From: Membranipora membranacea
Taxonomy: Eukaryota; Bryozoa; Gymnolaemata; Cheilostomatida; Membraniporidae
Length of the DNA stretch: 60,000 nt
Assembly (NCBI GenBank): GCA_914767715.1
Contig: OU612074.1
Span: forward strand, 4,481,501 to 4,541,500
Reading direction: 5' to 3'
Notes under the pieces: model-generated
Database searches by the model: none
The model's input: the letters and a program-made list of their open reading frames with translations, nothing else
What the model was told of the DNA's origin: nothing
Position numbers and translations under genes: made by a program
Part shown: positions 11,075-22,898 of the stretch, one piece after another
Layout of the letters: the number at the start of each line of letters is the position of its first letter
Numbering within the stretch: the first letter of the stretch is position 1

Positions 11075-14000
11075 ATGAGCGTCCAGAGTGATCCTAGCAG
11101 TGTGTTGGAGGATCATATCTCATGTCCTATCTGTACAGAAGTTGTACCTCTGAGGATACCTCCCTGTCAACATCTCATATGTGACAACTGTATAGGTGAG
11201 ATTATTTGTAATTGACTCTTTGCCCTCACATTGACTGAATTTTCTAAGAAATTTAGACCCTACTTATTGAGATGTTCTCCTGTCAAAATGGATTTTTCTA
11301 TTTATTCTATTCTTGTGAACAGGTTATTCGCTGAGGAAAACTTCTTTTTCAGCCTGCGTATGTTTTTACCAGTTATCCCTTCTTTGCTAATAGAGTATAG
11401 CCATTTTCAGAATTACCACAGATACTCAAGCCAATCATCAAACACCAGCATTGTCAATTGGAATGATAATTTCTCGTTTGATCACTCCTTTTCCATTTTT
11501 CTTAATGTATTATTTCAATAGGAAGCTGGAGTGCCCGCTCCAAATCGAGGGATAAATTTAGCTGCCCAACATGTAGGAAGGATTGTGATGTTAACCTGCC
11601 TGTGCTCAGAATCTTAGAGAATATCAAAGATTCACTCCTAAGCAAAACTCCTTGTAAGTACATATTTATTCAAATTACACTGTGACAAACTTTGTGTACA
11701 AAATACCCAACATGATATATCTGAGAAGAGCAGAATCACAAGGAGTATTTAAGAGTAGATACTAAGCAAAGCTCATCTATGGAGCTATCAATACCTAACA
11801 AATTATATGCTGAGGGGGTATGAAGGCATTTTATTGTTGCCCTTTATATAAAATTGTAAATGGGTGAATTGTACAGTATACCAGTGTGGAAAGGGACAAT
11901 CACTAACTTGAGCAAAACTTTATGAGCTGATTATAAATTTTTGTTTTTGTATTTATGCAGGGAAAGATTCAGGAGTATGCGATACTTCTAGTTGTAAGCG
12001 CATGGTAGATTTTCGCTGCAGTGATTGCAAGAAATTTATCTGTTTTAAGTAAGTTAATCAATTTTGTCAAATGTTTTGCAACATTTCCATTGAAATTCAA
12101 GTCTTCCCCATCCTCATAGAGTAGAAAAATTGTGAAAATCCGGTCTAAATGTTTTGAATTTTTACTTGCTCAATGGATGTGATACTTCTGAAATAATCTG
12201 AGCATTTAGAACGTCATTGTTTTCTTAAAGACTTAGTTTGAGGCTGCTCTTTTGTATCACATCTGATTCTTCATATTCTATTCTATCATGTGAGCGATTT
12301 TCAGCTTTAGAATCCAAATATTGAGGAAGTTATGGCCTCTCAAACTTCCAGGGTGATTGCCTTCAATCGGCATTGGGAATAAGCGGATGTTTCCCCTGGG
12401 GTACGTCACAACCATAGACATGTGCTTTGTCTATGGTCATACCTATTATGAGTTAATACACTAATAATGACACAGATATGATGGGAATCGAACCCGGGTC
12501 CACAAACCTATAGGCAACGACGCTACCAGCGCGCCACTTTGACCAACTAGGTGAGGCTGTAGACAATATAGCTCAGTGTTAGCGGCGTTGCCTGCAAAGC
12601 CATTTGGACCTGGCTTCGAGGCCGTTACAGATCTGAACATTTTGATGATCAACATATTTATTAGTGTATCCTAATAAGTATGATGGTTGTGACGTACCAT
12701 AGGGATTGCCGGCTGATTCTTACTGCCGATAAATTGCCGTCACCTTGGAGGTTTGAGAGGCCATAGCTTCCTCAATATTTGGATTCTAAAGCTGGAATCC
12801 ACTCACACGATAGAATAAAATATGGAGAATAAGATGTGATACAAAAGAGCAGCCTCAAACTAAGTCTTTAAGCTAGAGCCCCTGAAGTTCTGGCTCTCTA
12901 GGCAATGTAAATCATGGATATAAATTTTACTTTTATCTCAGATGCAGTAAACATGGATTCTGTGAGGCTAGTGTCAGACATTCTGGTTGCAAAGAGGTAC
13001 ATGAACTGGAGGTTGAAGCTGAGCAGAAATTATTTCAATGGAAACAGTCTATAACAAAGCAGGTAGTCAACAACAAAAGTGTCATCTGTGTGCTGTGAAG
13101 ATGTCAGACTATTTTTTATATGGGCCAAAAAACATCTTATCCTACTTATACCTGCTTACGAATAGCAAGGTACTGGGAACGAAACGCTTGAAAGCATGAA
13201 CAGTGTTGAGGTCATAATTCTTTAGTCACACATTGTCATGACCAGTATTATTACACTGTACTTGGGTTAATGTCGTTATCATGCGATAGCCTGCCCTCAT
13301 TGCCACAATAAACTCAGATGTTCTACGATAAACTTTTTAGTTCTCACTAACAGTACAAATACCAGATATTATGAATAGCTATACTGCCTCATTACTTTAA
13401 AAAGATGAGCAGGGTATTTCTTATAGGAACTCAAGGACATTTATGTTCAAATAAAATATTTTAGCAATACAGCTGTGCTCTCGAGCCATAGTGACCAGCA
13501 TATTTATACAAATCTTCTTTCTCGATTTCTACTCGTCAATTATTTTAAGATAACAAAAAAATTCACCACCCAGTCGATTCCTGAAACAGGGCATATTCCT
13601 TTTTTTCAGATTGAAAAGCTGAGAAATCTACTTGAAGATGTGGAATGTGTCTGGGACAAACACGAGGATGCTGTTAATCGCATATTGTTGGTCGAGCAAC
13701 TAGGTACTGTAGAAAATATTAATTTCTAACTCAATCAGTATACTTGCATTAATCATCTTCTCTTTTCTACCAAGCCCAGTTAAAAAATAACATAGCTGTA
13801 GATAGATAGCAGTTTGTCCTTCAAATCCATTGAGTAAACAGAGTCTGTTAAAATTCTGAGATAATCTGGAAGCTAATTTGGAAGAGACTTTTCAAATGTT
13901 GTCCATAGAGTGATTATGGAATATACATGGTTGAAACTAAGGTAAATACATAGATAATGCTTTACACAATGCTATCTATCTGACAATGAACTACTTTATT

Positions 14001-15436
14001 TTAAAGGAAACCAAACAGATGCTTTTGAAGATCAGCCATATATGGTGGGGATGGGCAAGATCTCAATTCAATCAACTCTTACAGAAGCTTCTTATATCAA
14101 ACAAGTCACTGGGGTAAAAATAAAATCATGCTTCAACATCATCAAACCGACCAGAGAGCCGGAGATAAACAATGGGATGAATACAAAGAAGGCAGGTGCA
14201 ACGGTACGCAATAAACACGTTTAACTGGAGAAAAGTTTCACTTGCGCAGTCAGTAAATTTGACCAAAAAAAGATTTTGGCGGTATGACAAATGCAGAAAG
14301 CTATATTTAAAGTAACTCATTTGTTGTTGATAGATGAAGTAGTAGGAAAACCGTCAGCATTGTGACATGTTGAAAATAATAATGCGTTTTACTTTATATT
14401 ATCTACAGAAACTAGAGTACACATTATCAGACACAGTAGCCCAGAGTACATCATCAGCCTCACATCAAACTTTCTCGGAGGATATCAGTGAAACCCTGAA
14501 TAAGTTATTACTGATAGACTCAGCTCCCAACGAGACTGTCTTTGACTGGATCGACGGTAACCTGACGGCTGAGAAACGAAAAGAACCCAACTTCATAAGA
14601 TCTCTAACTCAAACAGTCGCCAAAGCTTGCATCAGTGAGTTTTCAGCCTACTTGGCAACTGAAGCCAAAATTTCCTGGCATATATCGTGTTTGAATTATG
14701 ATTTGTCAATTATAAATTGTTTAGATTTGATTCACTAAACAGCCGCTAACCACCCTGAGAAACAGCTATCAAGAGATTAATTGACATTTTACTGACCATG
14801 ACGTTGATTCTTTACTCAATTCCCTCTCTTAGTGTTACTTTTTCCACGGTCACATCATTGTACATTGTGCGCTTTTGTTTGCAGAGTCTAGCGAGTTGCA
14901 AGAGGAGACTTTTAGGGATCGTGCTCCCATATTATTGAAGTATTATGACGGTAAACCCGATACAGAGTTGGCTGCTCTCAATGCATTAGAGGAATTAATG
15001 GATGAGCTGCAACACCCTTCCAGTAAGTCGATAAATATGTCAAGCGTGATAGAAAAGGCTGCAAATACCCCCATTTGTCTTATTTCTTCAGAGTTGGCAA
15101 AGCATGTTATTTTTATCAGAACTATGCAGGACACAAGAATCACTTTAGTTGTCATTGATGTGTTTAGCTGTGATGTATCTGGTATCCAAATAGCATACCT
15201 ATCGCAATTCTAACTGAAGCTGCAGAGATAGTCTCACCGTCTCACTCTCACTTATCAAACTGTCACATATATTTTTCCTTTTTATTTTAGAATTGCTCAG
15301 CGATATCTGTTATGCTCTCTCTGAAGAAGAGTTGATATCAGACTATTCATTCTTCGACTGGGAGCAAAATAGTAAAAATGGAATAGCTATCAAATCTGTA
15401 TCACAATTCTTCCAATGGTTACGGACTTCTGATTAA
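11075..15436 (+). CDS. RING/B-box/coiled-coil protein fused to the eIF4G W2 domain (complete, 420 aa)
   Basis: Nine phase-consistent exons: 11075-11195, 11522-11653, 11961-12048, 12942-13062, 13610-13703, 14007-14203, 14409-14634, 14885-15022, 15291-15436. They sum to 1263 nt with no stop before the final TAA. A C3HC4 RING finger uses C17, C20, C31, H33, C36, C39, C55 and C58, as in TRIM-type E3 ubiquitin ligases. A Cys-rich B-box-like region follows (exons 3-4), then a predicted coiled coil (exons 4-5, through VHELEVEAEQK and IEKLRNLLEDVECVW). Residues 252-420 match the eIF4G C-terminal W2 (HEAT-type) domain, from LFDWI-like FDWIDGNL to FFDWEQ and FFQWLRTSD. In animals that domain docks MNK kinases. 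The MIF4G and MA3 domains are absent. The donor of exon 6 (ACG|GTACGC at 14203) is inferred from phase. Function is inferred: a ligase tethered to a translation-factor partner. Confidence 0.85.
12224..12872. mobile_element. Head-to-head inverted pair of tRNA-derived elements (foldback)
   Basis: A 649-bp inverted repeat in an intron of the RING-W2 gene. The outer 41 bp are a perfect inverted repeat (starting cttaaagacttagtttgagg and ending with its complement). Homology between the arms continues inward for about 250 bp with roughly 85% match by eye. Each arm ends centrally in a tRNA-like head: minus strand about 12478-12548 with box B GGTTCGATTCC, plus strand about 12563-12635 with TAGCTCAGTGTTAGCGG. 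It could be two SINEs inserted head to head or one foldback element. No clear target duplication was seen. Confidence 0.65.
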
Positions 15437-15639
15437 ACGGCTTAATTTCTTCAAATTACTGCATGAAATACTGAGTTGGGAGTACAAAACGAAATGTTCT
15501 TTAAAATACTGACGTTTGTATTCCCTAAGTTTTCCATATGTAGAGGAAAACTCCCAACTATTACTGAGCAACTTGGAATGGTGCTATAAGCTTACCATTA
15601 CAACCAATATTATTATCAATATGGTATATATATATATAT

Positions 15640-16170
15640 TCCATGTTTATTCTGGAGAAGAATAAGTCCTTAGGACTTGTACCCAGAAAACAGAAAAATT
15701 GATAAAAATATGGTGTAGAATTAAAAAGACATGTAACTAAAAATCAAGAACAATGACAGGTAAAATTACAACGTACACGCAGGCATTAATTAGCAGTAAA
15801 ACATTACACAAGTTGATACAGAATAGCTAGGAAAAGAAAAGTTAGAACAATGTAGCAGTAGGCTAAAATGAAATGATAAGAACTGACTCATTAATTGAGA
15901 AGTTTGAGGACGTGGCTCCGAGTGGCATTTTTGAATGTAGCAAGGGATTGACTCAGCTTAACATGATTGGGTAATTCGTTAAACTTCTGAGCACCGATAT
16001 TAGCTAAAGCAATTCTAAAATTTTCCTTGGATAGTCTAAACCCAGAACTTTTAGCAAGCCGAGTTTCACTAGTTAATTTCTCGGGGAGCAGATTGGTATC
16101 AATTATTGGGACTAAACTATTAACAATTTTAGTATATGATGATAATCTATGAATTCTGTCAATTTAGATG
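15640..16170 (-). mobile_element. 5'-truncated LINE relic, RT C-terminus
   Basis: The minus strand encodes the last part of a LINE ORF2, including FRIALANIGAQKFNELPNHV and ending LKLLN before a stop near 15897. This is the usual C-terminal segment of CR1/L2-like ORF2 proteins. The 3' tail runs into a TA microsatellite near 15630-15640. The upstream RT is missing, the usual result of incomplete reverse transcription. Confidence 0.7.
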
Positions 16171-18379
16171 TTTTTTGTCCGAATTTATTCCTTGAAGCCT
16201 CCTAATCTATATTCAGGCTCATTTCTGCCCTATAATACAGCAAACTTGAACTTTTTTCCAGGGGCACCAAACAAAATATGGGGAAAACTTCTTAACAGGG
16301 AAGTAATGTCCCACAAAATGAGGTAAGCTCTGACTGAAGGGGTCAATTACTTTCCCTCGGGCCCTCTGCATGGTATTTTGATTTTTGGAGAAAGCATGCA
16401 CTCAATAGTAATTTATTTTCAGTTAAAATAATATTATGATATAGCTGATATGGATAGTATTTCACATGATTTAAACATAGACAATTGATGTTGTTGCTTT
16501 TATAAATAATGATGCAGAGATTTTGTCTATGACTGAACTGTAATGCACAGTTGATGTGTGACTGATGTCTATTATACTGCATTCAATTATAATATTATTA
16601 AATAAAAATAATGATCCCCTGGAGTATCTAGTTCTATCAATGTATGCCAGAATGTATATGGTTATTCAGGAGCTCAGCCGGAGAGATTGTTAAACTGGCG
16701 AAGCTATACATAGAAGCCTTATGAGGAACTCTGACATTCTTCAAAAAACTAATGATTTTGTGTCAACTCTGGTCACAGAGAATGAGAGTTCCTGATAAAT
16801 GAAATTGTCCCCTCAGCACAATGATTATCAGCTGAACATGATTGGCAAAATGAGTCAACAAGATCTGCCACATGCTACATGATAATCAACTCTTCAAGAT
16901 TCAAGCATATTATTGTTTTTTGGATTGCTTTCGTTTTTGGGAAATCGAAAAACAGTCAACTCAGTTTGGTCGTCTCAGTCATCCGCTTTGGTCAAATGGT
17001 TGTCCCAGTTTGTACGACAACCAGTAATCGCAGCCTCAGGATTGTTGAGGGGACCAATTTTAAGCACACACTTCCTTATTACAATTAGTTATTGATTAAC
17101 TACTCAGTTATTAGTACCAGCATCTTTGGAATTTTCTGCTCAGATAATGAAGTGTGACAACTTCAGCTCCACAACTTTATTTTTGTGCTTTTGTCAGTTT
17201 GGAATTTTGGATTCATGTTTTAAACATGCTGTTGATACACTTGTTCAGCACAAAGCGCTTATGACTTGTATATATCACTGCAAATGCCTTGGCTTGATGG
17301 GTCCGCGTCTTTTCACTTTCATTTTGTATTGGTGATGAACTTACTGCTCAGTTTTCCTCAAAGACATTCAGACATCACATTCCATGAAATGCTAAATCAT
17401 TGTATCATTGATGAGGAGATGTTGTTTGAGAAGGTGAGAGAGTTGGTTTTGCTTGTCGTCGGGATTACTGTTTTAAAGAGATAAGTCCGAATTGAGAATG
17501 TTGCCGCATGTATATCCTCTGATGCGGAGTTTATCTGTGTATATTGAAAACAATTTGGGGTCAGCTCGCAGTTCTGTGGGCTTTCTGTCGACATGATGGT
17601 TAAAGCTGCCTTCTTTCCCGATGATGTAACTTATTGTTGGCTCTAGGTACATTTAGCTGAAAATGTTTGGGTGTAAGTCGGTCTGTAGCAATTTGTTTAT
17701 TAGTACTGCCAATGATTTCCTGTTGACATCACTCGTAAAACCTTTGAAGAGAAAATGTCCCTTCAGCTCGATACATATATTTACCCGAGAAGAATAAAGT
17801 GTTTGCAGAGAGAAAAGTTTGCGAATTAGAGCACACTTGAGATTGCTAAATTTCATGATAACATTTAATAAACCTCTTTAAATTATGTAGACTCCAACTA
17901 CAGTGAGCCAAAGTTTAAGTTTTAAGCTAGCTCACATTAAGTCACCCCTACTAGCTCGGCGGAAGACTAGCCAACTTTGAGTTTCTCTCTCTCATTCTTG
18001 CAGTACTAACTGAAACTCACTCACCCACACTAGTAGTAGTCCATGGCCAATAATCCCTACTCAATTAAAATTGATAGATAGACTGGACCCACTTATTCAT
18101 CATCACAATACTTATGCTCTAATTCTAACTGGTTGTCAGTGAGAGTGATACAACTCTCATGAGTTTTGGAAATTTACACAATAGCACACTAGGCCTATCA
18201 CTATGATCACTGAAAAAGGTTTGGTTATTCAAGGACATGTTGCTTTTAAGTAGGTTTTTTAGTGAGATGGGACTGGAAATATCACTATTACAAATCAGTT
18301 ACATCTATCATTATAAAGCAAGCATGCAACTACTTACTATGACTCCCCAGGCTGTTTCACATTTGCCTTAATTTACCAG
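16171..18379. other. Non-coding stretch, nothing recognised
   Basis: Only short unsupported ORFs. A motif gtcacccctactagctcggc near 17941 recurs in similar form at 48361 (gtcaccccaactagctcagc), so a dispersed repeat or remnant of the local duplication lies here. A first exon of the hAT-derived gene may also be hidden here. Confidence 0.4.
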
Positions 18380-21131
18380 GAGGAAAACTGATCTTGATAC
18401 TGAGGACAATAAAGCTAGCACTTCATCTACAGCCAACCAGGTAGTAATTATTCAGGTAAGAATGGTTGATCGCATCAACTGATAGACACATGTGTTGATT
18501 TTTGGCTCGTTAGTTGTCACAGATGCAGCCTTTTGAGACTATGAAACGCTATTTGGGATCGGTCAAGGTTGTATGTAGTTTCGTCCTGTATTATAATAGT
18601 CATAATATGATTATTATATAACAGAACGAAACTACATAGTCAAACTCTGTGTGGTGGCTAAGCTATGCTAGTGCACACATGTTTTACATAATGTGTACTG
18701 TTGTAAGTGGAACATGAATCAGATGTGATGATAATACCAAATATCTGTGATAACATTATCCATGTCAACTATAATTTACCATAGGATGAACAAGAGACTG
18801 GTAGCCAGACTACAAATGATACAGAAACAACTATAGAAACACCAGTAAGACACACAAATATGTTACAACCTATTGTCGAAGATTCATAGGATGTCAATTT
18901 TATTCGCTTCAAATTCTTATTCCCTTGTAATAGAAAAAAAATTATGGAATACTGTGGTAACTGTATCTTGCCCAGCATAGTCAAAATGAAGCAATTTTGA
19001 TATGATATTCACGCTAAAGTTCGGGTTAATTATTTACCAATTACCAAATATGCCTCAGATGGTTTTTTTTTTAATTCACATGGCACTTATACAAGTCAAC
19101 AATTCTCTTATAAACCTACGCTACGTTTTGCTTATTTACAGGAGACAAACAAAATCTTGTCCATCTACACACCTGATGAGTTCGAAGACAAATGTAGGGA
19201 GTATCCATGGCTCACGACAGGCAAAGAGGGCAGGCTGCTTTGTAGCACATGTATAGAGGTGAGCGCCCTCAAGATTGATCAGGCTAAGGTTGTGTACATT
19301 CGCAGCCAATGGGTGACAGGTGGTGTATGTGGTAGTGGAGATGATGTATCAAAACAGACGACATCTATACGTCGTAAGATTTTTTACCACAGAAAATCTG
19401 CGACACACATTAAAGCTGAAGAGATTTTGCATCAGGCAAATAAAGAACAGTTGGAACAGGGTTTCAGGGAACAAAATAAGGGCCAATTTGAGACTACTGA
19501 AAGACTGATTCGGTCAGCATATGCTATGGCCAAAAACAATAGACCATATGTTTCCTATCAGGCGTACTGCGAGTTGCAGCAAGCCAATGGCTTGGATATA
19601 GGTACTTGTTTACATTCCAGATATGCTGGAACTGCTATGATAGATAGCATAGCAGAAGATATGATAAAAATTCTTTGTGAGTCAATAATTAAAAACTGCA
19701 AGCGCATAAGCATTATGCTGGATGAATCCACCACAGTCAGCAGGAAGTCCTGTCGGGTAGTGTATGTAAGATCAGCATGTCCTCAGAAAAACTCTGATGA
19801 GAGTCAGTGTTTTGCATTCCCGTTGGGTTTAGTTGAACTGCCATCCCTGAAGTCTCAGAATATCACAAAGTGTACTCTGAAGCTTTTAGCTGAGCATGGC
19901 TTCACAGATGAGTATTTAGCCTCAAATCTAGTGGGTGCATGCTCAGATGGTGCTTCTGTGATGCTTGGAAAGTACTCAGGTGTGCTAACCAAGCTGAAAG
20001 AGACACATACAAAACATCATATTCTGGCATTGTATGTGTCACAGAGTAGAGCTTGCCATAGGTGATGCGGTTAAATCTGACAAACTCTACTCTGTATTTA
20101 GCCAAAGCCCAAAAGCTCAGCGTGAGCTTGAAGACTGCGCTCTTCAAGTTCATTCAGAGTTGCTAAAGATAGGTAGGGTGCTGGATGTACGTTGGGTCGC
20201 ATCTAGTTTTAGTGGTTTACAAGCTGTCTGGAAAAGCTACTCTGCCCTTCACAAATTTATGACCACCTCTGACACAGCTACTAATTCAAAACATAAATCT
20301 ATGTGTGAAGGTCTGAAAAATATTCTTGCATCTGATGGGTTTGTACACAACCTAGCTGTTATGTTAGATGCATTAGAGGCCATTTTTGATCTGTCTAAGT
20401 CTCTACAGCGTGAGAACTGCTCACTTGGTGAGGCTTATGGTATGGTTACCCGTACAATCAGGGATTTGAGGCTACAAAAATCTGATGCGAAAGGGCATTA
20501 TTGTTTCCTCTACGAGGAAGCTTCAGCAGGGGGAGAATTCAGAGGTGTGACTTTGGATGGCAATCGCCACAGCATGCTAAATAAATCAGCTTTCCTCCAA
20601 GCTCTGATTGACAACTTAAATAGCAGGCTGTACACCCAGGTTGGTTTTTCAAACCACCAGGAAGAAATAGATGTACTGAACCCACAAAAGTGGCCAACGG
20701 GTGTTTTGAGCCCATGGGTAAAAGGTGAGACCCAGCTGGGTTCACTTTGTAAGAGACTATCTGTAGACTTTGGGACCGTTAGTGGGCATTTTAGAGATTT
20801 TGTTGACAACCCAAACACTCAGCCCGCAAAAATCACTGAGCTAAAAACTATCATAAATACACTGCCAGTCAGTAGTGCTGACTGCGAACGAGGGTTCTCG
20901 ACCATGTATGTCATTTGTTCTGATTTACGAAATAGCCTGACTGTCACACATATAAGCAACTTAATGTTCATTTCTTTGGTGGGGCCACCGGTCAGCAAAT
21001 TCAAGCCTAGACGCTATGTTGACCGATGGCTCTTATCTCATAGACATGCAGATTACAAAAAGAGAGAGCTTAACGTGAAGAAGGATTGTGCACCCCAAGA
21101 GCGGTACCAAATGCTCTGGGAATTATTTTGA
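18380..21131 (+). pseudogene. hAT-transposase-derived gene (KIAA1586/C17orf113-like), one frameshift
   Basis: Two short phase-0 exons (18380-18455, 18785-18844) lead into a large exon at 19142 through ordinary splice sites. The large exon encodes a TTF/BED-like Cys/His segment (YPWLTTGKEGRLLCSTC), then a hAT RNase H core with acidic residues in IMLDESTTVSRKS and CSDGASVMLGK. The C-terminal hAT dimerisation motif is SSADCERGFSTM. Around 20020-20027 the frame shifts by one base: the expected WHCMCHRVELA is in a different frame from the upstream KHH. Otherwise the reading frame is full length to TGA at 21131. Without that base it would be an intact transposase-like or domesticated protein. A sequencing error is also possible. 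The first exon and any TIRs were not found. Confidence 0.75.
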
Positions 21132-22317
21132 CTTTTGTGTGTCAGAAAGTTGCAACGGATTTGTAACACAACGCTATTAATAGTTTTTTAATAGTTATAC
21201 CCTTTTAGTTTATTAGTTTTATTTCAATTTTATAGAAAACCTGTCAGCGCTAGCTGGTAAGTCAAAAATTTATATTTATATGTTTTTGTTCTTCTAACAG
21301 ATTTCATAATATAACTCTCAACCTAATCATGTCGCTAGTGGGTGGTATGGTGGTTTTGTTCCATGTGCCTGTCTTATGATGTCCTCGCTTCAAGCTAACA
21401 ATTTAAGAATCTTAACAGCGGCCCTTTGAATGTCGTAAGGACTTGATGCCTCTCAGTGATTACGAGTTTGAGATGTTTGAAAAACCTGCTTTAAACTGTT
21501 TACTACTCATAATGGTAAGTTTGACCCCATGATATTGTTACTGGTAATCATTTATGATTGTAAGAGAAATAACACATGTATATCTGATTGCATAATTTCA
21601 CTGTGAAATGGATAGATTTACTCTATTTTGCTCCCTCATCTCAAAATTTTTCCGAGGCAGGAGGCCGCTCTGCCGCCCCTCCCGCACCCACCCAGGCGTC
21701 AGGCCGTTGGCCTGACAGTGCTGGGATACTGAGTTGGGGTAAGAAAATTTTCCTCTCAACACCACTGGCTATATCCAATGTCTCGATGTCCTGGGAAATG
21801 CAAGTAAAAATTTTCCTCATGCTACAATAGATTTGTACAAGGTTGAGGAAACCTGCATCCACTCCCCTGCCAACAGTGGCTGGTAATTACGCCTATATGA
21901 TAGTTCTATATGAGCAGCCACAGCTGACAGGTACAGATGTCAGGCATTTTATGATCATTTTGATGGAAGGCAAGACGACAGGTTTAATTGACACCTGGTA
22001 GGCCTAGTATATTCTTGCAGAGTATAAGTCACACTACCCCAAACTTCTACACCTACACAAGATTACGTAAAAACAGGGAGTAACAAAATGAGAAATGGTA
22101 ATAATTTTTGAATTTGAGATGGCTGTGTTATCGCTTTACGCTTGACATTTAACACTTTCTATGCCTTTTGTACTCTTTATAAAAACACAAATATGACCAG
22201 ACTTTAATCTCCTTCAGTAGTATACTATTAGAGTCTATATCAGGGGCTTTTACTCGCCCAGAAAGGGAATTCCCTACAATTATTGATTTTAAAAGCCAAA
22301 GCCAATAAACTAATAGC
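21132..22317. other. Intergenic stretch before the giant transposon
   Basis: No gene recognised. One possible exon at about 21420-21513 is bounded by AG and GTAAGT and is open in one frame (RPFECRKDLMPLSDYEFEMF), but it connects to nothing. A short GC-rich patch lies at 21655-21725. The left target-site copy of the transposon starts at 22318. Confidence 0.4.
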
Positions 22318-22325
22318 CTAATACT
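22318..22325 (+). repeat. Left 8-bp target-site duplication (CTAATACT)
   Basis: The eight bases immediately outside the left TIR are identical to 47091-47098 immediately outside the right TIR. Eight bases is the duplication length made by P-element transposases. Confidence 0.95.
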
Positions 22326-22820
22326 CATAGGCATCTGGAGTTACAAGCATGTCCAGTATCAACCACCCCCTTTCCCTCTCAAGGTGTAGCACACTTGAGT
22401 TTCAAACAAAATCACTCACTAAAACTTTTGCACTCTGTTCACTCTAATAAGCTGTGTCTTTTACAATGGTTTCCAATCCTCTACTTGCTCTTTTACAGGT
22501 GCTGTGGATGAAAATGTTCTGAAAGATTCCCAATTTCTCTCAGAATCCTGCCATTGACGCCATGTTGATAACCCAAACTGAAGCTTTCAAAAAATACTTT
22601 TTATAATGAATTTTTCTTCACTGAATCTGTTTTTGTTTATCAAAATCAAAGTTATATTTTGTTTCTGTATTTAAAAAATGTCTATTTCATTGTTTTCAAT
22701 CGTATTTCAATAAACTAAATAATATTTCAAATAAACAAAAGGGACGTCTTCGTTCATCGACTCTCCCATTGGCTTACTGCTATTAAACCACTATGGCGGT
22801 TTCCTTTTGGGAATTCCCAG
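22326..22820 (+). repeat. Left terminal inverted repeat, 495 bp
   Basis: Complementary to 46596-47090 along its full length with no gap. I count three mismatches by eye (near 22527, 22741 and 22751), so about 99.4% identity. It begins CATAGG, with the CA start typical of P elements. Position 22498-22499 forms a good splice acceptor (ctcttttacag), so each TIR may carry a promoter and first non-coding exon for the gene it faces. Confidence 0.95.
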
Positions 22821-22898
22821 AATAATAACAGTACTGCATTGACTGCATTTTGGCGGACTCATTACCATATTCATTATCACTTGTATTATGAGGGGAAA

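Noticed and set aside
7778-15436. One single gene from the eIF4G N-terminal exons through the RING exons to W2
   Set aside because: The exon ending at 9754 is phase 0, but the only acceptor near the RING start leaves a different phase or a stop. A promoter region conserved with the second RING gene separates them.
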